NCBI GenBank assembly: GCA_033557465.1
Contig: CM066033.1
Coordinates: 384,469,289 to 384,533,288, forward strand
Origin: Ichthyophis bannanicus
Taxonomy: Eukaryota > Chordata > Amphibia > Gymnophiona > Ichthyophiidae
DNA: 64,000 nucleotides
Direction: 5' to 3'
The position numbers were made by a program, and so were the translations under genes. The stretch's first letter is position 1; the number at the start of each line of letters is the position of its first letter. This document shows, one piece after another, positions 41,051 through 51,241 of this stretch. Under the pieces are notes generated by a model. The model did not search any database. It was not told where the DNA came from and saw nothing but the letters and a program-made list of their open reading frames with translations.

Positions 41051-41664
41051 AAGTCCACAGGTTAGGTGGCAGGGCATTTTCTCTTCATTTTATAATGTTT
41101 TCAGTCTGTCAGACAAAAGATCAAGAAGGGCCCATTGTCTCCAGCTCATGACCTGTAACCGTTTGGCTTTAAATCTGAAAGAGGCATTGCAATAGAGAAA
41201 ACAAGAAGGCTGTTTGTAAATGGAAGTAGTAACCACCCTTAGAAGAGTGTCGTTTTATGTATTTTTTTAAAAGGATGTGAGATCTGCTATTTGATTTCTA
41301 CATCATAGTGGTTTACAAAAAATCCGAAAAAGACCCGACAGAGGGCAACAGAAAGTTATAATTGTGGGATACAATATAAATTAATATTCAGTTAATATGA
41401 AACAAAAGGGAGGGAGGTGAATGGAACAACAGTATCAGCCAGATGCTGACATTCAACTGAGGAACAATAGGTAACAGTGTGCAAGAAATGAAAACTGCCA
41501 ATAAAGCGGTATATAAACATTTTGAATAAAGAATTATGTTTTCTGTATTGTAATAAATATATAGCTTTACGCAGTTAATTAGAGTTTTAACAAATTAATC
41601 TAACTTCTTCGAAGGTTTTGATACAATTTTATTGGACGATCATAATAATCAAGAAATAATTAGA
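41051..41664. other. Unassigned, AT-rich
   Basis: A possible LINE tail occurs at about 41490-41530 (AAAGCGGTATATAAACATTTTGAATAAAG). Nothing else is recognisable. Confidence 0.35.
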
Positions 41665-41822
41665 GGCATGTTAACTTCATTAGCATGCCCTTCATTAACA
41701 TTCCCTAAATCTTTTAGTAAACACGTTCTAAGTGCCCAGAGGCCTTTTATTTGTATGGACACAATAGCACTTAATGTGCATTAACTACATGAATATGCAT
41801 TAACCTTTAGTAAACATGCCCC
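41665..41822. mobile_element. Possible MITE with a 'TTTAGTAAACATGCCCC' end
   Basis: The right end TTTAGTAAACATGCCCC is the same terminus as the 3.9-kb element. The left end (GGCATGTTAACTTCATTAGC) matches less well. The word TTTAGTAAACA also occurs inside at about 41715. This may be a decayed or composite MITE. Confidence 0.4.
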
Positions 41823-42187
41823 TTATAGTATGAGTTCTTGAGATCACGCACTTGGAGAAGGGATCTGTGTGGTCGGTTACACTGGTATCACATTTCATTA
41901 AAAAAAAAAAACCTAGCACCAGTACTCTAGGTTATATGCCTGCTCCTGATGAACTTCAGCCATTCTGAGCAGTAGGATATTTATCAATAGCATTGAGCAA
42001 ACTACTCGATTGTACAATATAGCATGTGCAAAGATTATAATGGACAAGAAATTTGTAGAAATCCTGGTGTAGAAAAAGTTCATTTTTTTTCTCATTGATA
42101 TCCATCACTTTGCAAGCCTTAAAATAGGCATGAGATTTGCTTTGCAGCTTTTGCCTTAGGGCTGTGCATTATGGTGCAGGAAACTTA

Positions 42188-42267
42188 GGGGTATGTTTAC
42201 TAAACGGCAGTAGCGGACTCTGCGATGTCACACGTAATCCGCTACCGCCATTTAGTAAACATACCTC
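42188..42267. mobile_element. 80-bp MITE sharing ends with the 3.9-kb element
   Basis: The arms match at 27 of 30 positions: GGGGTATGTTTACTAAACGG on the left, and on the inverted right GAGGTATGTTTACTAAATGG. The first bases are the same as the termini of the 3.9-kb transposon at 1889-5805, so both could be moved by one transposase. No clear target duplication. Confidence 0.65.
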
Positions 42268-42859
42268 TTTGGTCCAGGGTCAGCAGGATTTAAGCCTGGA
42301 AAGGAAAGGCAGCTGTTGCTACTCTACTTACTACTGTGGCCTTTGGCAATTATAGAGTGATGCTAGGTCTATATGTCTGTTCATGTCTTGAAAATGGTAC
42401 CAGAGTTGCTCAGACATGTTGTCTGTAGTGGGGGGCCTATGAAAGGGGAAGAAGAGGGGATAAAATAATATAACAAGTAGTTGAAAAGGTGGTGGGCAAA
42501 TAGATAAAGGTGGAGGCAAAACATTAATGGAATTCAAGAAAGCATGGGATAAGTATAGAGGATCATTGATCACATAGAAGCGAAGGGAAAGCCAGAGGTG
42601 GTCAGCACATTCCAGAAAGTAAATTGAGTAGATTGGTTAGTTCTTGTGGCAAATACACCAGTTGCCAAAGTTTCACTGTTGTCCATTTGCACCTCTATAT
42701 GTTAATTCACTTATGACTGTACTCATTTTTTTTATCTTAAAATTGTATCTAAAATGAATGTACATCTTAGATTCACTCATGTCCATGCTTGGATGTGAAA
42801 AGGCATTAACTGAAATAAGTTCTGTATGGAAAGCTTGTTTTAAGACATCTTAATTCCAT
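42268..42859. other. Unassigned
   Basis: At 42525-42590 'GGAATTCAAGAAAGCATGGGATAA' recalls the 3' part of a CR1-group ORF (compare 38240). It is too short to call. The rest is featureless. Confidence 0.3.
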
Positions 42860-43940
42860 ATCGTCTTGCTAAACCAGTCCAGACAAATGGGTTGTGTTCC
42901 CCTACCAGCCGATTGGTGGAGACAAAGAACCAATGAAAAGTCCAGGCTTCAATGATATCACCCCTATGCCTCTATTTACCTCAGCTACCAGAGGTCTCTT
43001 CCATATTTCTTTGTCTCCAGCAGAGGGTGGATGGATTTTCTCCTATCTGAAGATTGATTAAACGCTGGTGAACGACTACCTTGAGGGTGACTCTCTCACT
43101 TGAGCATGACATGGGAGGTTCCAGTAGACTGCGGCCTTTTTAGAAGCCATAGGAGGAGGGAAAATTGGTTAAGCTTCATGCTCTTACCCTGATAAGAGTC
43201 TGTTGAGCAGCCAGAAAACTGGAAGGATTTGGAAGGTTGGAAGAATTCAACAGCCTCGCACACCTCTACACTCCCTGCTTGCTCTCTCTGAAAGATAGTA
43301 GAAGGTTCTCAGAGGGAACTGCCTGCCAGCCACCTTAAACGCAGTGCTGCAAAACTAGTAAAACAGTTTCAAGGGAGTAAAGCTCAGCCTGGCCTGGATT
43401 CTCTGCCTGGGGCTCTCAGGGGGTGAGTACCAAGGCTTGACCTCATCATTGTCCTTGTTGGGGGCTTCTGATTCTGTCTTCCTGGGATGCAATTCGGGGT
43501 GGACTGCTGATGACAGTTGGTGTGGTGTGGGGGTTTCCTGCCATTTTCTGCGTGTGTTAGTAACGTTTTTACCGATTGTGCACCTGGTGGTTGCACGGTT
43601 CTAGCGCATGTTGCGCCCAAGCAGCTCCAACACCCATTCCTTCCCTAGTGCCTGTAATGTGCATTGCAATAAAAGTGCAGTTAGCATATGCCTTTCGGGC
43701 CACTGCGGCCTTAGCAAGCGCTGTTGTGATACTTGCCTTAACTCTGTCTTCTTCCAAGAAATGTCGTTTGACCTGTGGCAAGCGAGATGCCTCATCTTCG
43801 GATTCTGGACTCTGCTCTTCTTGCATGGCAATTTCTAAGTCGTCCCTGGAAGGCCTGCTCTGCCCTTCTCTTAGCCGGGGGATGCAGTTAGTCTGGCCTT
43901 GCCTGCCTCAGGGCAGGAGGTGACAGATGGCACTATGGGT

Positions 43941-44700
43941 CTCCCAAAGCAAGCAATCCGCCAACTACAGCTAGCTCAAAATACAGCAGCCAGAGTAATC
44001 TCACAAGTACCAATCAAAGAACATATTTCACCAGTATTATATCATCTTCATTGGCTGCCAGTCGAGAGCAGAATAAAATATAAGGCTATCCACACAATAT
44101 TTAAATCCCTACAAGATTCATCCACTTATTTGAAAATGCTAATTTTATTCACCCCGGAAAACAGATCATGGAGAAGCATCAATAAAGACCTCCTCGCTGT
44201 ACCCGCAAAATTCAGGAACTGCAAATCTTCTACATCAAAGAGAGCCTTTTCGTTATACGCACCACAATTATGGAATTCTCCCCCTGAAAACCTAAGAGTC
44301 ACCAAGGACCCAGTAGCTTTCCGTAAACATCTAAAAAATATTTGTTCAACGAACACTTTGGCGAATTAATTACTTAAATAAAAAATTTCACAGAGCCGTC
44401 ACTCCTTACAAATTACTCAATTAAATCTATGTTCATACTCTCACTACATGATGACTATTAAGAACATTTTCTCCCCAATGAGCTTGCTGCTCTCTTATAA
44501 ATAATTACTAATGGAAATTAACAGTACTCCTAGGTTGTTTTTCCTTACCCTCTCTCACTCCATGTTAACAATAATTCACGTTGTTTAATGTATAATCCTG
44601 TTAATTCTGTCAACACTGCTAAATGTAACTGTTGCCTGTTTTGAGTTCTTTGTAAACCACTTTGATTCATGAAAGGCAGTAAATAAGCACAAATAAATAA
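43941..44700 (+). mobile_element. L2-group LINE 3' end inserted in the DIRS element
   Basis: 5'-truncated LINE: ORF2 C-terminus (43941-44369), 3' UTR, hairpin and (AAAT)n tail at 44685-44700. ATGGGT lies on both sides (43935-43940 and 44701-44706), a likely 6-bp target duplication. The frame has L-A-Q-N-T-A-A-R-V-I, L-H-W-L-P-V-E-S-R-I-K-Y-K and F-S-L-Y-A-P-Q-L-W-N-S, and is open to its stop, so the copy is fairly recent. Confidence 0.8.
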
Positions 44701-44959
44701 ATGGGTAGGGATATCCAGCTGGCTGGAGGCTCTGGTGACTATGCTGTGAGCCGGTCCTTGTCCTCTAGCGGGTCTGCGATGGCTGTGCCCCCTGATGTTG
44801 GAGGGGTCATTTCTTCCGGACCCTGGATTGTCCTCCCCAGAATTCCTTTTTCTTTTTTTTTTTGCAGCAGACCTGGTCCTTCTGGCATGGAAATTCATAC
44901 CCTGTGGCCTATGGATGCCCCGGGTGCAGTCTCACGTGGGGAAACTGAGTGTGAAAGCC

Positions 44960-45920
44960 CTGTTTGATTGCCTTTGGCTAAGCATTCCTGGCAAGTGGTG
45001 CTCCCTGGAGTTGGGAAACAGCTGATAGCTGTCTGAGATTTTGACTATGATTCTGATTCTGGTGGCTCGGTACTGTGCTCTGAGGTGGATGAAGAAGTAC
45101 TCTCACCTTCAGAAGATTGTGAAGAGGCCGGAGTGATCTGCGTTTTCTGGAAGGAGGAGCTGGTGGCGTTGATTGCCAGGATCTCATCTGCCTTGAATTT
45201 GACGAATGCTTCCGGCACGGAGCAGGAGCCGAAGGTGCACCCGCTCCTTTAAGGGGTGCGGAAATCCACTACTGTCTTTCTGTTTCCAGATGTGCCGAAG
45301 GATATGATCTGATCGGAGGGGGGCTCCTCCCGACTCCCCGCCTAAGGTGTTAAGGGTGTGTAAAAAGATATATGCCCTCCCAGGGAAGGAGTGTGTTGAG
45401 TGATTTGGTGTTTCCAAGGTGGATGCGCTGATCACAGCGGTTACCATTCAGACCACTATTCATGTGGAAGATGGATCGGCATTAAAGGATTTTCTGGACC
45501 GTAAGGACCGTTGAAGAGCCAATTTGCTGTGATGGCTGCTATTCTGCAGTTGGCAGTATGTACCAGCCTGACATCTCTAGCTCTGCTCCAGTGGATTCAG
45601 TTTCTTCTGCCGGATGATACTACCGCTCCTTTGGAGTCAGCTACGGCCTTCCATTTTGATGCCGTGTATGACCTGGCACATTTGGCATCCTGGGACATTG
45701 CTCTGTCTACTGTGTCATAGCGTTGGATTTGGCACTGGGCAGCAGACTCATCTTCCAAAGCGCAATTGGCCCAACTAGCTTTTAAAGGGAAGCTTCTTTT
45801 TGGAGCAGATTTGGAGAAGTTGGTGAAGGACCAGGGTGAGATGAAATCTTACTGCCTTCTGGAAGTCAGACCCAGGGGGCCTGTGAAGCAGGTTGGTGTC
45901 CCTTTGTCAGCCTCTGCCCA
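44960..45920 (+). pseudogene. DIRS gag-like remnant
   Basis: The later part is recognisable: L-P-D-D-T-T-A-P-L-E-S-A-T-A-F-H-F-D-A-V-Y-D-L (about 45610-45675) and Q-L-A-F-K-G-K-L-L-F-G-A-D-L-E-K-L-V-K (about 45770-45825) match the end of DIRS gag proteins. Earlier acidic text (Y-D-S-D-S-G-G-S-V-L-C-S-E-V-D) lies near 45050. Multiple stops. Confidence 0.6.
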
Positions 45921-46159
45921 TCCACTGAGGGTGTGCTGGCCGGATCCCCGGGGGTCTTGGGACTTTCATCATTACTGACCTGGAAAACCTTTCTTCCCCT
46001 CTGCTTCCAAGCTTCGGGCTCGTGCTTCCAGGCTTTGGGCTCATCCTCAGTCCTTTTGTGGAGTGCATGGGCCCAGGGACTGTTCCTTTCAGAGGAGGAC
46101 CCTCCCAGGCTGCAAAATTAAGATTTGGGGACTGATTCCCTGATTCCTCTGGTTGGAGG

Positions 46160-46560
46160 CAGGCTCTGACTTTTCTTTCAGGAATAGGCCCAGGTTACCA
46201 AGGATCACTGGGTGCTAGATACCATTCAGTTCAGCTATGTTCTGGAATGCAAAGAGTTGATACCAGATGCCTACATCATCTCCCCTTGTGGGACTGCGAT
46301 CAAAGGTGCCGCTGTACAGACCACCTTGGACAAGTTGCTGCGCCTAAAGGTGATGGTGCCCATTCCCCTGGATGAGGGGAGATCCTCTATTTATTTTGTG
46401 GTGCTCCAAAAAGATGGATCCTTCTGGTCCATTCTGGATCTCAAGGAGGTCAATGAGCACTTGCACATCCTGTGCTTCTGGATGGAAACCTTGCGTTCCG
46501 TAATTGATGCAGTGCGCTGAGGGGAAGTTCTTGGCTTTTCTGGATCTGGCCGAGGCATAA
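46160..46560 (+). pseudogene. DIRS reverse transcriptase remnant
   Basis: It contains the block V-P-I-P-L-D-E-G-R-S-S-I-Y-F-V-V-L-Q-K-D-G-S-F (about 46355-46425) and I-L-D-L-K-E-V-N-E-H-L. The latter is the 'PILDLxxLN' motif of DIRS RTs. After a stop near 46520 it continues F-L-A-F-L-D-L-A-E-A (motif A region). The Y-x-D-D box was not found. Confidence 0.7.
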
Positions 46561-47299
46561 TTTCATATCCTGATCAGGAAGGATCTGCAAATGTTTCTGC
46601 ATTTTGCTGTGCTTGGCTCTCCCTATCAGTTCCCTGCCCACCCTTTTGGGCTATCTACCACCCCGAGGACATTCTGCAAGGTCTTGATGGTGGTGGCTGT
46701 GGCACCGCGAGATCTGTCCATCCATATCTGAACGACTGGCTCATCTGGGCCCTTTCCCTTTCAGAAGTATCTTGGGTGGTGTCATTTTTGGAAAGCCTTG
46801 ACTGGGTTATCCATTGGGGAAAGAGTCAGTTGTTTCCTTCCCAGTCCCTGGAGTTTCTGGGAACAGGTTTCGGCACTTCAGTGGGCAGAGTTTTCCTGCT
46901 AGAGGAGAAAGTAAAAAAACAGTTGATTTACCTGGTGCTGTTCTGTGCTTAGCAGGCTCCCAGAGTCTGGGATTATCTTCAGCTCCTCGGATTGATGGCA
47001 GCAAGCATAGAGATGGTGCCATGGGTATGTGCTCACATGTGACCATTCCAGTGGTTCTTTCTGACTTGCTGGTCCCCAAGTTCTCAGAACTTTGAGTGCA
47101 GGCTCCCACTCCCAATGAAAGTGAAGTCTATCCTGCAGTAGTGGCAGCAGCCCTGTCATCTGAGGAAGGGCGTGTGCCACTGGGTGACTTTTTTTTTCTG
47201 GATCCTTCTGATGATGGATGCCAATCTCTCAGGCTGGGGATCCCATTTTCAAGACTATATGGCCCAGAGCTGTTAGAACAGCAGGGAGGTTGCATGGTC

Positions 47300-47610
47300 T
47301 ATCAATCGCCTTGAGGCGAGGGCTCATCAAGTTGGCTCTTCTGCATTTCTGGCACCTGGTCGAGGGCCGGGTGGTTCAAGTGTTTTCAGACAATGCTAAG
47401 GTGGTAGCTTATATCATTCGGCAAGGTGGCATGAGGAGTGCCAGGGTAGTTCTGGAGATGGCTCTCCAGTTTTGCCTGGGTGAAGAAGAATCTCAGCCTT
47501 GTTGGCTCAGCACATTGCCGGAGTATACAGTGTGGATGTGGACTTCCTCAGTCAGTACTCTCTGGATCCTGGAGAATGGGAGGTGAGTCAGGAGGCATTT
47601 CAGTTGATTC
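47300..47610 (+). pseudogene. DIRS RNase H remnant
   Basis: V-F-S-D-N-A-K-V-V-A-Y-I-I-R-Q-G-G-M-R-S near 47380-47440 matches the 'DNxTVVAYINRQGGTRS' block of DIRS RNase H. Nearby L-S-T-L-P-E-Y-T-V and then V-D-F-L-S-Q fit 'HIPGxxNxxADxLSR'. Frameshifted. Confidence 0.7.
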
Positions 47611-47929
47611 TGCGCCACTAGGGTTGCCCCAAAATGGATTGGTTGGTGACCTACTCCAATGCCAAAGTTTTGTTACTTCTTCAGTTGCCGCACAGAGATG
47701 GTGTCCGAAGGTGTTGATGCCCTGGCCCAGCCTTGGCCAAGTCGGCACCTGCTGTACAAGTTTCCTCCGTGGCATCTGGTGGGGTGTGTGATTCGGTGTA
47801 TAGAAGGCCACCCGGGAAGGAGTGTCCTGATGGTGCCAGATTGGCAGAGGAAAGTGTAGTTCAGAGACCTGATGCGATTCCTGCAGGTGCCACCTCTTCA
47901 GTTGCCTTTGTCTTCTGGAGGATCTGGTT

Positions 47930-48208
47930 CCCTTTTTACTTACAGCTTGGCTCTTGAAAGGAGACAGCTAGTGTATAAGGGCTATTCTCTGCTGGTGGTC
48001 TTCAGTCTGCTCAGGGCCCAGGAGAAGTCTATCAGGCTAGCATACATGTGAGTCTGGTGCCTCTTTAAGCGATGATGTGGCACTTGACAGTTGGCTCCTG
48101 AGGCGGCCAAGGTGCCATTTCTGTTGACTTTTCTATAGACTGGCCTGGAGAAGAGCATTTCCCTTAGCTTCCTGAAAATTCAGGAGGCAGCTTTGTCCTG
48201 TTTCCGAG
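47930..48208 (+). pseudogene. DIRS tyrosine recombinase N-terminal remnant
   Basis: R-Q-L-V-Y-K-G-Y-S-L-L-V-V and then G-L-E-K-S-I-S-L-S-F-L-K-I-Q-E-A-A-L-S-C-F match the core-binding part of DIRS recombinases. The catalytic domain is missing: the sequence stops at the palindrome that starts at 48209. Confidence 0.65.
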
Positions 48209-48488
48209 CACTGTGAGTTTCCAAACACCAATGGAACAGAAAACTGAACAGCGGTAATGTGCTGACCAAGGTCATTTCCGGTTTTGCCGCCTAAGTGGTT
48301 GCATCAAAGCAATGTGCCTCAGGTGCCACGCGGTGCCTTTAGAATAGTGCCATCATGACGGTACCGGGTGGCATCTGAGGCATATTGCTCTGATGCAGCT
48401 GCTTAGCTGGTGAAACAGGGAATGGCCGTGATCAGCACATTACCGCGGTTAAGTTTTCTGTTCCGTTGATGTTTGGAAGCTCACAGTG
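48209..48488. mobile_element. 280-bp palindromic element
   Basis: The arms pair over most of their length: CACTGTGAGTTTCCAAAC / GTTTGGAAGCTCACAGTG at the ends, then AACAGAAAACT / AGTTTTCTGTT, GCGGTAATGTGCTGA / TCAGCACATTACCGC and GCATCAAAGCAATGTGCC / GGCATATTGCTCTGATGC. It has no ORF. No convincing target duplication was found, so it may have formed or been trimmed together with the DIRS break. Confidence 0.7.
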
Positions 48489-49494
48489 CAGTTGAAAAAT
48501 CCTTCATTGAGATATTTGTTTGCTTGAGAGAGCCAAGTTAAGTACTCTTCTTAATGAATTTGGATTACATAAGCATTGTATGAAATACATTGAGTGTATT
48601 TTGGGGCAATGATGAAAAGTGGGAACTGGTTGGGGTGATTTTCTTTGTCCTTTAATTCCACCTTTTGAGCCTTTTTCACTCATATTCTTTGTTGAAGAAA
48701 AATAATACATCATTTTAAACCTTTATATGTGTTAACTAGTTCATCTACTTGGGACTTGGATGATGTTTTTTGGACATTCAGTTTATTATATTATGCCCAT
48801 TCATCCTATAAACCAGACTCCTTTTGGGGGCCATAGAGAATGAAGCCAGGCACCACTATTTTAGATTCTAAAATATTTGTGTTGCCTCTTTTTTGTTTTT
48901 ATTTTGTTTTGTAAATGGTAATTCCTTTACTCCCATTTTATGAGCATTAACCTTTCCTATGTTTGTGTCTCTTGATGTTGGAAGCCTTCTACATTTTTGT
49001 GCATTTTTTTCTCTCTCTCTCACCCTCTGTACTGTAATACTACATAGGACTGGTGACGTGTGCAAGAGTAGGAGGGAGACGTTCCCGAAATCTCAATTTC
49101 TTTCCATACTTCCATCCTTTCTTTGATACTATTCAGTGCCAATTCCTTTCATCTTTACTCATGTGTGGAGTGCTTACCCTCTTCTTTTTTTATGACCCCT
49201 GTTCTGCTCAGTCTGTTCCTTATAGAGCTGCTGCCAAGTTTTGACTGAATTCCTACTTAACTTGCTAACGGTATCATACGCAGCTTATTTGTTATTACTG
49301 AGCAAAAGCATTTGAGAAGTTCCATCTGGAGAAGCAAATTACAGCTTTTCTATAGTTTTCCTTCGATTTAGCCAAAAGGAATGGCTGTATCCTGGACAAA
49401 GAGCAAGAGGGGAGGAGCACATTTTCGTATCTACAAAAATGCACTACTCAACAAAAAATATTTAGATATGGCGTTGGTCTAGGAAATGTTTTCA
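48489..49494. other. Unassigned
   Basis: No protein motif or repeat end recognised in about 1 kb of AT-rich sequence. Confidence 0.3.
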
Positions 49495-49705
49495 TTTTGC
49501 TCACTTGTTTGTTTGTTTTTCTATTGGTAGTCCAAAGTGAGTTACATACAGATAGGGAAGGTATTTTTCTGTCCCTAGAGGGCTTACAAGTTTTGTATCT
49601 GAAGCCACAGAGGTGGAGAGACTTGCCCAAAGTCACAAGGAATGTTTGTTGGATTTGAACCAAGGCAACCTGCTGTTCTAAATACTAGTTTGGTTCTTCA
49701 CTCCT
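49495..49705 (-). repeat. MIR-like SINE, minus strand
   Basis: Plus strand: 'AGTCCAAAGTGAGTTACATAC' then 'AGACTTGCCCAAAGTCACAAGG', 'GGATTTGAACCAAGGC' and CTAGTTTGGTTCTTCACTCC. The order is that of the SINE at 7168-7452 with the tRNA-like head at the right. Confidence 0.65.
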
Positions 49706-50224
49706 CCTCTGAGAAGGCTGATGATGTGCCTGGGGGGAGACGATGGAAAGGTTAGTATCCGTTTTTGCATAACAGGATCAGCATATTAATCTTCTTGGTA
49801 CCCTCCCTGTCAGGACAGTGAGTTAGAATGGAACTGCCTCCCCTCACTCAACAAGGTTGCGCAGATCCTTCAGCATTTACCTCTTCTTTGCTGGCAGGAA
49901 GACAGGTATGTATTTCTGCCAGATTTCACACTTTTAAGACAGCCAAGTTTGCATTGCTGAATTTTATAGAGCTAATATGGAAATGGATGAAGAATTGAGT
50001 ACACCCACACCCCACATTAAATCCCCCCTCCCCCCACCCCCCACCGAAAAACTCAAATAGCTCACGTTGAACATTGAAACATGGGAACGAAATGCAGACA
50101 ATAGAATTGACAAGGGTAATTTTGTTCTTACACACTTGGTGGAAGGCAATTTCAAAGCCATTTAATATGTGGATTTCCCTGTCTGAAAATTGCTGTCTTG
50201 TGTTTGGCTAAAAGTATGCCCAGC
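49706..50224. other. Unassigned, with a C-rich run
   Basis: A run CCCCCCTCCCCCCACCCCCC lies at about 50024-50043. Nothing else is recognisable. Confidence 0.35.
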
Positions 50225-50790
50225 TTTTTACAAATGTTTATCGTCCGTTGAAACATTTATTATTTATTTACAAATTTATATTTACATATTTATATTTTCT
50301 TATATATATTTATATACTTTTATTTATTTTTAATTGTACTGTTTAGGTGTCTTTTTTTGTGTTGTTCTGCTGTTAGCCGTACTTATTTGTTCCACCATTT
50401 ATATTTATATTTATATTCATATATTTATATTGATACAACCGTTTATAAGAAAAATGGTTTTAATTTGTTATTATTTATATTTACATTTAAAACTGTTTTA
50501 GTATGCATTCATTGATGTACGTGGTTTTAGCCAGTTTTATTTCATTGTTTTTAAATAACTATTTTTGTTGTTTATTTTAATTCGTTTATTTGTCTTTAGC
50601 CATTTAGCCCCTGAAGAAGGGAATTCCGAAACACGGCCTGTGTCGGGCCTTTGGCTGATTTGACCAATAAAGATTTTCACACGTCCTCCTTTGCTATCCA
50701 CGTTTCTTTGTTGGACTGCTTTTGCACGTGGTGTTGTGCCCTTTGTTGGACCCAGCTTTTTACAATGGTCATGCTTTGAAAAGAGGCATT
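50225..50790 (+). mobile_element. T-rich non-coding unit C ending in a hammerhead motif and AATAAAG
   Basis: T-rich, with many TTTATAT words, no coding frame. It ends with a hammerhead-like motif (50607-50648), a spacer and CCAATAAAGATTTTC at about 50664, then TTGGACTGCTTTTG near 50712. Unit B has a comparable 'TTTGGACTGG' after its AATAAAG, which supports common descent. Confidence 0.5.
50607..50648 (+). ncRNA. Hammerhead-ribozyme-like motif (unit C)
   Basis: GCCC, CTGAAGA (fits CUGANGA), A, stem II GGAATTCC, GAAA, stem III CAC(GGCCT)GTG, TC (cleavage), GGGC. Stem I is GCCC/GGGC. All three helices can form, stem III with the opening A-U pair expected after GAAA. Confidence 0.65.
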
Positions 50791-51241
50791 TTCAGTGAGG
50801 AGGACAAAAGCCGTTGTGGTTACAATTGACTTTCAGAATACATACGCCATTTTAGCCCTGCTTCATGGTATGAATTACAGGTGCAAAGTAGGCATGCATG
50901 TTGCAATAGCCAATGTTCAGAATGAGGCTACCCAGATAATTTTTTTTTGAAGACTTTATTTATGCATCATCAATAACATAACAACTATTACAATACACAG
51001 CAATGAGCCTCAGCAGGGTGTACTCTGATCCCCACTTTGAGGCAAACCCCAAGTACAGTTATGTAACATCAACAAAAAAACAATTCACACTATTTTGCAA
51101 GTTTTTCATATTTTTTGTTAGGGCAGAAACCCCCCCCCTCACCCCCCCCCTCGTCATCGCAACCAGAAAACTCCATCGCTAAGCCCACTAGTAATCTTTC
51201 CCTTTTCCCTCAGCACCTCCCACTCCCCTTACCTTCGGGAC

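Larger units (their letters stand above)
42860..48208 (+). mobile_element. DIRS retrotransposon, decayed, with L2-group insertion
   Basis: Plus-strand DIRS element of about 4.6 kb without the insertion. In order: 5' terminal region (about 42860-43100, CTTGCTAAACCAGTCCAGAC), gag-like part (43600-45920, split by a LINE at 43941-44700), RT (46160-46560), RNase H (47300-47600) and the start of the tyrosine recombinase (47930-48208). It ends abruptly at a palindromic element at 48209, so the catalytic recombinase and 3' repeat are missing. All frames are broken. Confidence 0.75.

Noticed and set aside
42860..48208. Endogenous retrovirus
   Set aside because: The RT block order, RNase H text and a tyrosine recombinase identify DIRS; no integrase, protease or envelope-like sequence is present.
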